From NCBI GenBank assembly GCA_945614335.1, contig CALZAP010000092.1, positions 1 to 6,299 on the forward strand: a stretch of 6,299 bases of DNA. Reading direction: 5' to 3'. The position numbers and the translations under genes are program-made. The notes beneath the pieces were generated by a model. The model was not told the DNA's origin and made no database searches. It was given only the letters and a program-made list of their open reading frames with translations. Positions 1 through 5,747 of this stretch are shown here, piece after piece (within the stretch, counting starts at the first letter, position 1; each line of letters opens with the position of its first letter). Source of the stretch: an uncultured Prevotella sp. (GTDB taxonomy: Bacteria > Bacteroidota > Bacteroidia > Bacteroidales > Bacteroidaceae).

Positions 1-905
1 ACGAGCACGAGAGCCTGTTTGGAATGAACACCGGCGTTGCCAAGCGAGCGCCCTTTCCATCCACATTGTTCAATCATCCAGCCCGCAGGAATCTTCACAC
101 TGTTGGCATCCACCTGATAGTGAGGCACAGAGGGATAGAGGGCCGCGAGCTCAAGATATTTGCTGCGGCTCACCACGGGATTCATGAAGAAGCTGCCGGC
201 ATTGCCTTCCACTGCGGGGTCGGGCAGCTTTTCGCGGCGAATGTCGATGATGGTGTCGCGCAACTGGCGGGCGTCAGGTTTTTCTATTCCCTGCGTCTGC
301 AGCTTTGCGCGAATGTTGCCGTAGTCGAGTTTCGGAGTGAAGGTCTTCGACAGACGGAAGGTGACATGGGTGATGAGATAGCGTCCGCGCCACTCTTGCT
401 TGAAGCGGCTCTGGCGGTAGCCGTAGTTGCAACTGTCTGCATCTATGGTAGTGATAGTGGCATTGGCAATGTCTATAGCCTCCACCTTATTTATAATATC
501 CTTGGCTTCGGCTCCGTAGGCACCGATGTTCTGCACTGCACTGGCACCCACTTCACCGGGAATGTATGACAGGTTTTCTGCTCCATACCAGTTGTGGTCT
601 ACGGCGTATGCCACGAAGTCGTCCCACACCACTCCGCTGCCTACGCGCACCATTACACAGTCCTCATTATCGGAAGTCACCTCGATGCCCTTGATGGCAG
701 AGTGGAGCACCGTGCCGTCGAAGTCGCGTGTGAGCAGAAGGTTGCTGCCTCCTCCGAGCACCATGAGAGGCTGGTCGTCGCAAGAGAGCTTCCGGCAGAT
801 GGCCTGTGCTTCCTCCACGTTTTCAAACTCTATGAACCTTCGGCATCGCGCGTCGATGTTGAAGGTGTTGTGGTGGAGTAGGGAGTAGTCGTGTAAGTCT
901 TTCAT
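1..905 (-). CDS. murB: UDP-N-acetylenolpyruvoylglucosamine reductase MurB (type I), 3' end cut by window edge
   Basis: This cytoplasmic FAD enzyme reduces UDP-GlcNAc-enolpyruvate to UDP-MurNAc with NADPH, the second committed step of peptidoglycan synthesis. Reading leftwards from the ATG at 905 gives 301 full codons without a stop, so the gene runs off the left edge. The FAD-binding part shows VLGGGSNLLL (residues 49-58) and IPGEVGASAVQNIGAYG (115-131). YGYRQSRFK (161-169) matches the type I loop, with R164 equivalent to E. coli R159. DPAVEGNAGSFFMNPVV (229-245) holds S238, equivalent to the catalytic serine S229. AGWMIEQC (274-281) and AGVHSKQALVL (291-301) follow. The third catalytic residue, the glutamate near the C-terminus, lies beyond the window. 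E. coli MurB is 342 residues, so roughly 40 are missing. The start has no Shine-Dalgarno sequence, lies 13 bp after the stop of the upstream lipoprotein gene and is probably co-transcribed with it. Confidence 0.97.
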   Translation of the reverse strand, partial: MKDLHDYSLLHHNTFNIDARCRRFIEFENVEEAQAICRKLSCDDQPLMVLGGGSNLLLTRDFDGTVLHSAIKGIEVTSDNEDCVMVRVGSGVVWDDFVAYAVDHNWYGAENLSYIPGEVGASAVQNIGAYGAEAKDIINKVEAIDIANATITTIDADSCNYGYRQSRFKQEWRGRYLITHVTFRLSKTFTPKLDYGNIRAKLQTQGIEKPDARQLRDTIIDIRREKLPDPAVEGNAGSFFMNPVVSRSKYLELAALYPSVPHYQVDANSVKIPAGWMIEQCGWKGRSLGNAGVHSKQALVL

Positions 906-918
906 AAAATAATGGTAT

Positions 919-1755
919 TTATTCGCTTAGCTTTGTCAACATCCACTTTGAGTTTTCCCTTTTGAAGGTGAGTTCCATTTCGAGTCCGTTGGCAATGCCT
1001 CGTATGACGAAGATGCGCTGCTGACCCGGTTTGGAGTCTTCGCCGTAGATGATGTTGTATATCATGTCGTTAGGGAGCTCTGGCGCGAAGGCAGGCCATG
1101 TCTCGGGAGTGAGCAGACCCTCCATCTGGCTGAAGTCGTCGTCGGGGTCAGGACCTATGAACTCCATGGGATTGCTGATGCTCTCGGCCTGGAAGGTGGA
1201 GTCGGTGACAAACTGGTGGTAGAACTTCAGGAACGAGGCGTTGCGGTTTTCGTGTATTCCCTTGTAGCTGATGGAAGTGAGCTTCCACAGTCCGTTGACA
1301 CGATTGAACACATAGCTCTTTACGGTTTTGATGTTGAGATGTATTTTCTCTACCACCACATGATTGACAGTGGTGTCCTTCACCACATTCATCTGTCTGT
1401 GATTGTCGAAGATGAGCGTGTAGTAGCCCTGTCTCATAAAGAACCTGTCGGTCTTCCATTGGGCCTTTCCGATGGTGTCGGTCTTGCCGGCCTTTTCCAC
1501 GGGAAGTGGGAAGCTGGTTCTCTCGATTTGCAACTTTCTGTTTGCAGCGAAATTGAAAAAGAAGTCGTCGAACAGCTCGTCGGCGGCCTTTGGCATCGGG
1601 GTCTCGGATATGAGCTGTTCCATGGTGTCCACGACAGCAGTGTCCTTTATGCTGTCGGAGTCTGTTGGCAGGCTGTCTCCTGTCTCTGTCTTGTTTCCCT
1701 TACAAGAAAACATCAACGCTAAAAAAGCGAAAAATGCTGTTAAAATCTTCTTCAT
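919..1755 (-). CDS. Predicted lipoprotein of unknown function (DUF4348-like)
   Basis: A 278-residue exported protein. The frame is open to 1803, but the ATG at 1755 is the better start: it begins MKKILTAFFAFLALMFSC, a textbook lipoprotein signal with lipidated Cys18, and it leaves the -7 promoter element at 1793-1800 outside the gene. Residues 19-55 are a polar, Asp/Thr/Ser-rich linker without the dense acidic cluster right after the Cys that often marks surface export in this phylum, so a periplasm-facing anchor is as likely. The rest seems to hold two similar units of about 100 residues (61-161 and 174-276), each starting with a Phe-rich helix (FFFNFA; FLKFYHQF) and ending in a strand with a W-x-L motif (NGLWKLTSI; NSKWMLTKL). 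From memory it resembles the Bacteroidetes family DUF4348; I could not search. Function is unknown. It is first in an apparent operon with murB. Confidence 0.85.
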   Translation of the reverse strand: MKKILTAFFAFLALMFSCKGNKTETGDSLPTDSDSIKDTAVVDTMEQLISETPMPKAADELFDDFFFNFAANRKLQIERTSFPLPVEKAGKTDTIGKAQWKTDRFFMRQGYYTLIFDNHRQMNVVKDTTVNHVVVEKIHLNIKTVKSYVFNRVNGLWKLTSISYKGIHENRNASFLKFYHQFVTDSTFQAESISNPMEFIGPDPDDDFSQMEGLLTPETWPAFAPELPNDMIYNIIYGEDSKPGQQRIFVIRGIANGLEMELTFKRENSKWMLTKLSE

Positions 1756-1792
1756 TTTGTTCTCGGAATGATGTCCGTCTCTGAAATTTCGG

Positions 1793-1800
1793 CAAAAGTA
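1793..1800 (-). promoter_or_regulatory. Bacteroidetes-type -7 promoter element for the lipoprotein-murB operon
   Basis: The minus strand reads TACTTTTG, an exact match to the TAnnTTTG -7 consensus of the Bacteroidetes primary sigma factor. It lies 37 bp upstream of the lipoprotein ATG, giving a short leader of about 30 bases. No good TTTG -33 box is seen at the usual spacing of about 19 bp (around 1820-1823). Confidence 0.6.
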
Positions 1801-1831
1801 CAACTTTATTTTGATAAAATGCTCTTTTTTC

Positions 1832-1858
1832 GCACAAAAATATTACCTTTGCACAAAA
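1832..1858 (+). repeat. Direct repeat GCACAAAA flanking the pheS -7 element
   Basis: GCACAAAA occurs at 1832-1839 and again at 1851-1858, 19 bp start to start. The copies lie either side of the -7 element and the second overlaps its last base. It could be a regulator site or chance in AT-rich DNA. Confidence 0.3.
1844..1851 (+). promoter_or_regulatory. Bacteroidetes-type -7 promoter element for pheS
   Basis: TACCTTTG matches TAnnTTTG exactly and ends 27 bp before the pheS ATG, so the leader would be only about 20 bases. That leaves no room for a T-box or a leader-peptide attenuator. At 19 bp spacing the -33 position (1821-1824) is not TTTG-like. A TTTG at 1810-1813 is too far upstream to pair with it. 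Confidence 0.7.
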
Positions 1859-1870
1859 TTTATATAAATT
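1857..1870. repeat. 14-bp perfect palindrome in the pheS leader
   Basis: AATTTATATAAATT is its own reverse complement and sits at the predicted pheS transcription start. It is pure A/T, so chance is a real possibility. It could also be an operator. Confidence 0.3.
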
Positions 1871-1878
1871 CATAAAAA

Positions 1879-2919
1879 ATGATACTCGAAAAGATAGCAT
1901 TACTTCTTGAAGAAGTGAAGAATATGGATGCACAGAACGCTGACGAGATAGAGGCACTGCGCCTGAAATATGTCAGCAAGAAAGGTGCGATTACTGCCCT
2001 TATGGCAGACTTCAGAAATGTTCCCGCCGAGCAGAAGAAAGAGGTGGGAATGAAAATCAATGAGCTTAAGCAAACGGCACTCGACCGCCTGAACGAGCTT
2101 AAGGACAAGCTCGAAACAACTGAGGGCGACACACAGGCCATCGACCTTACAAGGACACCATATCCCGTGAAGCTCGGTACACGTCATCCGCTTACTATCG
2201 TGACAAACGAGATAATAGACATCTTCTCACGTATGGGCTTTGTGCTTGCCGACGGTCCGGAGGTGGAGGACGACCTTCATGTGTTTACAAAGATGAACTT
2301 CGCCGCCGACCATCCCGCACGCGACATGCAAGACACATTCTTTGTGGAGCAGAGCAAGTTGGGCGACGTGACGAAAAACATCCTGCTGCGCTCGCACACC
2401 AGTTCGGTACAGGCACGCGTGATGGAGACCACACAGCCTCCAATCCGCATTATCTGCCCGGGACGCGTTTACCGCAACGAGGCCATCACAGCCCGTGCCC
2501 ACTGCTTCTTCCATCAGGTGGAGGGACTGTATATAGACAAGAACGTGTCGTTCACCGACTTGAAGCAGGTGCTTCTCTCGTTTGCCCGTGAGATGTTCGG
2601 TGCCGACACCAAGATACGCCTTCGTCCGAGCTACTTCCCGTTCACCGAGCCAAGTGCCGAGATGGACATCTCCTGCCACATCTGCGGCGGCAAGGGCTGC
2701 GGCTTCTGCAAGCACACCGGATGGGTGGAGATTCTCGGTTGCGGTATGGTTGACCCGAACGTGCTCGAGCAGTGCGGCATAGACAGCAAGGTGTATACCG
2801 GCTACGCCTTCGGAATGGGCGTGGAGCGCATCACCAACCTGAAGTACCGTGTGAGCGACCTCCGCATGTTCTCAGAAAACGACACCCGCTTCCTCAAGGA
2901 GTTTGAGGCGGCAAATTAG
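1879..2919 (+). CDS. pheS: Phenylalanine--tRNA ligase alpha subunit PheS
   Basis: Catalytic chain of the cytoplasmic alpha2-beta2 synthetase that charges tRNA-Phe. It has 346 residues, close to the family's usual 330-350. Residues 1-85 form the N-terminal helical, coiled-coil-like tRNA-binding arm; the class II catalytic domain starts near 98. Visible signatures are RSHTSSVQAR (171-180), motif 2 as RIICPGRVYRNE (190-201), FFHQVEGL (210-217) and motif 3 as GYAFGMGVERI (308-318). A310 corresponds to E. coli A294, the residue that sets the size of the phenylalanine pocket. CHICGGKGCGFC (266-277) forms a CxxC-x4-CxxC knuckle that is absent from E. coli PheS and probably binds a metal. The start follows an A-rich stretch without a Shine-Dalgarno sequence. 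pheT is not adjacent downstream; a transporter gene follows instead, so the beta chain must be encoded elsewhere. Confidence 0.98.
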   Translation: MILEKIALLLEEVKNMDAQNADEIEALRLKYVSKKGAITALMADFRNVPAEQKKEVGMKINELKQTALDRLNELKDKLETTEGDTQAIDLTRTPYPVKLGTRHPLTIVTNEIIDIFSRMGFVLADGPEVEDDLHVFTKMNFAADHPARDMQDTFFVEQSKLGDVTKNILLRSHTSSVQARVMETTQPPIRIICPGRVYRNEAITARAHCFFHQVEGLYIDKNVSFTDLKQVLLSFAREMFGADTKIRLRPSYFPFTEPSAEMDISCHICGGKGCGFCKHTGWVEILGCGMVDPNVLEQCGIDSKVYTGYAFGMGVERITNLKYRVSDLRMFSENDTRFLKEFEAAN

Positions 2920-2923
2920 TAAA

Positions 2924-2944
2924 TTGAAAGTTGAAAATTGAAAG
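2924..2944 (+). repeat. Three tandem heptamers TTGAAA(G/A)
   Basis: TTGAAAG, TTGAAAA and TTGAAAG lie head to tail starting 5 bp after the pheS stop. They are followed directly by TTTTCAAC, the reverse complement of part of the unit. Similar AATTGAAA-rich strings are, from memory, common between genes in Prevotella and Bacteroides. Confidence 0.6.
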
Positions 2945-2954
2945 TTTTCAACTT
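2928..2954 (+). other. Hairpin between pheS and the MFS gene
   Basis: AAGTTGAAAA (2928-2937) and TTTTCAACTT (2945-2954) form a 10-bp perfect stem with a 7-base loop. The stem is AT-rich and no T-run follows, so it is not a classical intrinsic terminator. It may weaken read-through, mark an mRNA processing site, or simply arise from the tandem heptamers. Its 3' arm ends 7 bp before the transporter ATG, so it could also limit ribosome access. Confidence 0.5.
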
Positions 2955-2961
2955 AGCATTT

Positions 2962-4224
2962 ATGAGTGATAGGCTTTTTACACGAAGTTACATATTTATA
3001 TTAGCAGCCAACTTCCTGATGTTTTTCGGGTTTTGGCTGCTAATACCTGTTTTGCCCTTTTACCTTACAGAGACTTTCGGATGTGAACAGGCGGTGCTTG
3101 GAGGAATACTCAGCTGCTACACCGTGAGCTGTCTGGCGGTGCGTCCGTTCTCAGGATTCCTGATGGACCGTTTTCCGCGAAAGCCCATCTACATCTTCTG
3201 TTACTTCCTCGGCACGGCAATGCTCACGAGCTATATGTTTGCTGCCACACTCGCTTGGTTTATCATCTTGAGAGCCATACACGGACTGGCTTTCGGAGGA
3301 GTGACAGTGGGAGGAAACACACTCTGTGTCGACATTATGCCCAGCAGCCGAAGAGGAGAAGGACTTGGCTACTACGGACTTATGAACAACACCGCCATGG
3401 CCCTCGGTCCCATGACAGGACTCTTCATGCATGGGCATGTGAGCTACAACGGCATCTTCCTTACAGGTATGGCAGTGAGCCTTGTGGGACTGATGTTTGC
3501 CTTGGGCGTGAAGAAAGGGAAAGGCGCAAAGAATGTCAGCAAGACAAAGAAGGAGGAGAAGAGTGAGGCAAAGGCTGAGACGAAGAGATGTACCTTGGTG
3601 TCGCTCGACAGGTTTATCTTGATTAAAGGCATACCGGTGAGTGTCGCTCTTCTGTTGCTCTCTATACCTTATGGTGCCACGACAAACTTTGTGGCGATGT
3701 ATGCGAGCGAGATACGGCTCGACGTGCCCACAGGCTTTTTCTTCACCCTGATGGCGGCAGGCATGGGAGTGTCGCGCATCTTTGCTGGGAAGAAGGTAGA
3801 CCAAGGATACGTAACACAATGTATACATGCCGGTTACTATCCCGTGATACTCGCCTTCCTGATGTTGGGACTGTGCCGTTTTGCGGTGGTGGACAGCCAC
3901 TGGCTTGCCTCCACCATGTTTTTCATTGTTCCCGCCCTGCTCGGTATAGGTTTCGGCTCGATGTTTCCCGCCATGAACACCCTCTACATCAATCTTGCCC
4001 GACACGACCAGCGCGCCACGGCCACGAGCACCTATCTCACGGCATGGGATGTGGGCCTTGGCATAGGCATCACGTTGAGCGGAGTGATAGCACAGCATTT
4101 CACCTTTTATATGGTTTATCTTATAGGATCCGTGATTTGCCTGCTTTCTCTTGTAATATTTATAAAGGTGGTAACACCACATTATGAAAGAAACAAGCTC
4201 ACGACTAAAACAACCACGACATGA
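2962..4224 (+). CDS. MFS transporter, drug/sugar efflux-like
   Basis: A 420-residue inner-membrane carrier with the 12-helix major facilitator plan. Six hydrophobic segments lie in residues 10-182 and six in 219-403, joined by a cytoplasmic loop (183-209) rich in Lys and Glu. Motif A is clear between helices 2 and 3: GFLMDRFPRK (65-74). RAIHGLAFGG (104-113) fits motif B in helix 4, and ALGPMTG (147-153) fits the Gly-Pro motif C in helix 5 that is typical of proton-coupled antiporters. Export of a drug or small metabolite is therefore the best guess, but the substrate cannot be read from sequence. The ATG at 2962 is chosen; an in-frame TTG at 2938 would add 8 residues encoded by the hairpin repeat and is unlikely. 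The gene lies 42 bp after pheS with no visible promoter of its own. Its stop codon overlaps the recX start. Confidence 0.93.
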   Translation: MSDRLFTRSYIFILAANFLMFFGFWLLIPVLPFYLTETFGCEQAVLGGILSCYTVSCLAVRPFSGFLMDRFPRKPIYIFCYFLGTAMLTSYMFAATLAWFIILRAIHGLAFGGVTVGGNTLCVDIMPSSRRGEGLGYYGLMNNTAMALGPMTGLFMHGHVSYNGIFLTGMAVSLVGLMFALGVKKGKGAKNVSKTKKEEKSEAKAETKRCTLVSLDRFILIKGIPVSVALLLLSIPYGATTNFVAMYASEIRLDVPTGFFFTLMAAGMGVSRIFAGKKVDQGYVTQCIHAGYYPVILAFLMLGLCRFAVVDSHWLASTMFFIVPALLGIGFGSMFPAMNTLYINLARHDQRATATSTYLTAWDVGLGIGITLSGVIAQHFTFYMVYLIGSVICLLSLVIFIKVVTPHYERNKLTTKTTTT

Positions 4225-4682
4225 CAGAAGAACAAGCATTACAGAAATTGGCTGCACTATGCTCACAATCAGAGCATTGCACGTCGGAAATGAAAGAGAA
4301 GATGACACGATGGGGCATTGAAGACGATGCCCAGCAACGCGTTATGGAATATCTCGTGGCAAACCGCTATGTTGACGACCGCCGCTATGCCCGCTCGTTT
4401 GTGAACGACAAACTGAAATACAACAAGTGGGGACCGAGGAAGATAGAACAGGCACTATGGATGAAACACATCGACGACAGCATACGGCAGGAAGCACTCG
4501 ACGATGTGGACAACGCCGAATACATCTGCGTGCTGCGACCTTTGCTGCAAAGCAAGCGAAAGACCACCAAAGCGGAGAGCGACTACGAGATGAACCAGAA
4601 ACTCCTCCGCTTCGCCATAGGACGAGGATTCACATTCGAACAAGTGAAAGAGGTGATAGACGACGTGGATGAAGAAAACTGA
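4221..4682 (+). CDS. recX: Regulatory protein RecX
   Basis: Small cytoplasmic helical protein that binds RecA filaments and usually limits their growth or activity. The 153-residue length is normal for the family (E. coli 166). The RecX signature is clear: NRYVDDRRYARSFVNDK (48-64) followed by KWGPRKIEQAL (69-79). The protein reads as three successive three-helix units (about 3-45, 46-95 and 100-150). The ATG overlaps the transporter's TGA as ATGA, so translation is probably coupled and the two genes share an mRNA. recA is not in this window, although recX is next to recA in many other bacteria. No SOS-type operator is evident upstream, as expected for an internal operon gene. Confidence 0.93.
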   Translation: MTEEQALQKLAALCSQSEHCTSEMKEKMTRWGIEDDAQQRVMEYLVANRYVDDRRYARSFVNDKLKYNKWGPRKIEQALWMKHIDDSIRQEALDDVDNAEYICVLRPLLQSKRKTTKAESDYEMNQKLLRFAIGRGFTFEQVKEVIDDVDEEN

Positions 4683-4696
4683 ATGTTTAAAATTAG

Positions 4697-4730
4697 TTTC
4701 TATAAGTTAGAAAACCATATTATTTCTATA
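4697..4730 (+). repeat. Direct repeat TTTCTATA upstream of the PCMD-like gene
   Basis: TTTCTATA occurs at 4697-4704 and 4723-4730, 26 bp apart. The reverse-oriented core TAGAAA recurs at 4749-4754 next to TATCGATA (4743-4750), an 8-bp palindrome. Together they give the promoter region a repeated TTTCTA theme that may bind a regulator. AT-richness makes chance plausible. Confidence 0.35.
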
Positions 4731-4737
4731 GGTTTTC
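4710..4737. repeat. Inverted repeat GAAAACC / GGTTTTC overlapping the -33 region
   Basis: GAAAACC (4710-4716) and GGTTTTC (4731-4737) form a 7-bp perfect inverted repeat with a 14-base spacer. The right arm reaches the edge of the expected -33 region of the promoter at 4760-4767, which would suit a repressor or activator site. It could instead be a weak terminator stem for recX, since a T-rich stretch (4740-4744) follows. Confidence 0.4.
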
Positions 4738-4759
4738 ACTTTTATCGATAGAAAATAGC

Positions 4760-4767
4760 TATATTTG
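4760..4767 (+). promoter_or_regulatory. Bacteroidetes-type -7 promoter element for the PCMD-like/Omp85-like operon
   Basis: TATATTTG matches TAnnTTTG exactly and ends 19 bp before the ATG at 4787, giving a very short leader. No clear -33 TTTG lies at the usual spacing. This separates the following two genes from the pheS-MFS-recX unit. Confidence 0.65.
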
Positions 4768-4786
4768 CACCCAAAACTTTTTTGTT

Positions 4787-5743
4787 ATGAGTGTAAAACG
4801 ATTATTTATGTCTTTAGCACTGCTTGCGACCCTGTATCAGGCAGATGCACAGGAGAAGACGGTGATGTTAAAGTATGGTGACATGAACTCGTGGGTCACG
4901 CGTACCATACATGAGTCGGCCATCATCGGTGGCAACGACAAAACCCTTTATGAGGTAGGTCCAAACAAACATCTTGACGGAAACAACGCATACCGCAACC
5001 TGGGCGGCTCGCCTTGGGGAACGTCGAACGTGATGGCTAAGGTGTCGGGAATAACCAAGACGAACAACTGTGTATACAAGGAGAAACGAGGCAACGGCTA
5101 TTGCGCCAGACTGGAGACTCACATAGAACGGGTGAAAGTGCTCGGACTGGTGAATATCAACGTGTTGGCGGCCGGTTCGCTGTTTCTCGGCGACATGACA
5201 GAACCCATCACGGGAACCAAGAACGGCGAGAAATACCAAAACTGCGGCGTGCCTTTCACTTCACGTCCGAAGGCCTTGCGTTTCGACTACAAATTCAAGT
5301 CCAGCGGCGAGCCTAACAGGATAAAGCTCACCGGATTCGGAGGCAGCAGTGTGGTGAACGGAAAAGACAAGGCCGTAGTGATGCTGCTCTTGCAGAAAAG
5401 GCACGAGGACGCAAAGGGGAACATCACGGCCAAACGTGTGGGCACGATGGTGGTGACTTACGACAAGTCGACCAACGAATGGATTAATGGAAAGACATGT
5501 AAGATAATGTATGGCGACATAAGAAAATCGCCTGAATACGTGGAAGAGACAATGAAACTCCGCTCCATAGACTATGCCCGGAACTCCAAGGGAGTGAACG
5601 TGCCGGTGAAGGAGACGGGATGGGCTTCTGACGACGAAACGCCTACCCACATGGTACTGCAATTCCTGTCAAGCCATGGCGGAGCTTACATAGGATCGCC
5701 AGGCAACACGCTGTGGGTGGACAATGTGAAACTGGTGTATTAA
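4787..5743 (+). CDS. Secreted PCMD-domain-like protein
   Basis: A 318-residue exported protein. MSVKRLFMSLALLATLYQADA-Q reads as a type I signal peptide with cleavage near residue 21-22; there is no lipobox Cys. The mature part appears rich in beta-strands and ends in GGAYIGSPGNTLWVDNVKLVY (298-318), the kind of jelly-roll ending (W/Y-x-D-x-V-x-L) seen in PCMD proteins (putative carbohydrate metabolism domain, PF13201) of Bacteroidetes. That assignment is from memory and needs a profile search. Other conspicuous stretches are SPWGTSNVMAKVSGI (75-89), EKRGNGYCARLETH (99-112), RPKALRFDYKFKSSG (160-174) and PTHMVLQFLSS (286-296). No catalytic residues can be named. It has its own promoter and sits 4 bp upstream of an outer-membrane barrel gene, so it probably works in the periplasm or at the outer membrane together with that protein. 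Confidence 0.85.
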   Translation: MSVKRLFMSLALLATLYQADAQEKTVMLKYGDMNSWVTRTIHESAIIGGNDKTLYEVGPNKHLDGNNAYRNLGGSPWGTSNVMAKVSGITKTNNCVYKEKRGNGYCARLETHIERVKVLGLVNINVLAAGSLFLGDMTEPITGTKNGEKYQNCGVPFTSRPKALRFDYKFKSSGEPNRIKLTGFGGSSVVNGKDKAVVMLLLQKRHEDAKGNITAKRVGTMVVTYDKSTNEWINGKTCKIMYGDIRKSPEYVEETMKLRSIDYARNSKGVNVPVKETGWASDDETPTHMVLQFLSSHGGAYIGSPGNTLWVDNVKLVY

Positions 5744-5747
5744 CAGT

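Noticed and set aside
24..569. Open plus-strand frame of 181 codons
   Set aside because: It is antisense to murB, whose minus-strand product matches the family throughout. The plus-strand product resembles nothing and has no start context.
1216..1722. Open plus-strand frame of 168 codons
   Set aside because: It is antisense to the lipoprotein gene, which has a clear signal peptide, promoter and plausible protein sequence. This frame is its shadow.
1756..1803. N-terminal extension of the lipoprotein (16 more residues, start at 1803)
   Set aside because: It would put charged residues before a perfect lipoprotein signal and would overlap the predicted -7 promoter element. The start at 1755 is better.
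1852..1878. T-box or attenuator leader for pheS
   Set aside because: The leader from the predicted promoter is only about 20 bases long, too short for either.
2227..2715. Minus-strand open frame of 162 codons
   Set aside because: It lies wholly inside pheS in antisense, with no recognisable domain and no promoter.
2928..2954. Intrinsic terminator after pheS
   Set aside because: The stem is AT-rich and is followed by AGCATTTATG with no T-run, so it is kept only as a hairpin of unknown role.
2938..2961. Upstream TTG start for the MFS transporter
   Set aside because: The 8 extra codons fall in the heptamer/hairpin repeat, and a good ATG lies at 2962 just before the first hydrophobic segment.
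3151..4308. Long minus-strand open frame of 385 codons
   Set aside because: It covers most of the MFS gene and the start of recX in antisense. Its product is unusually rich in His, Cys, Gln and Ser with no hydrophobic core, as expected of a shadow produced by codon bias in the real genes.
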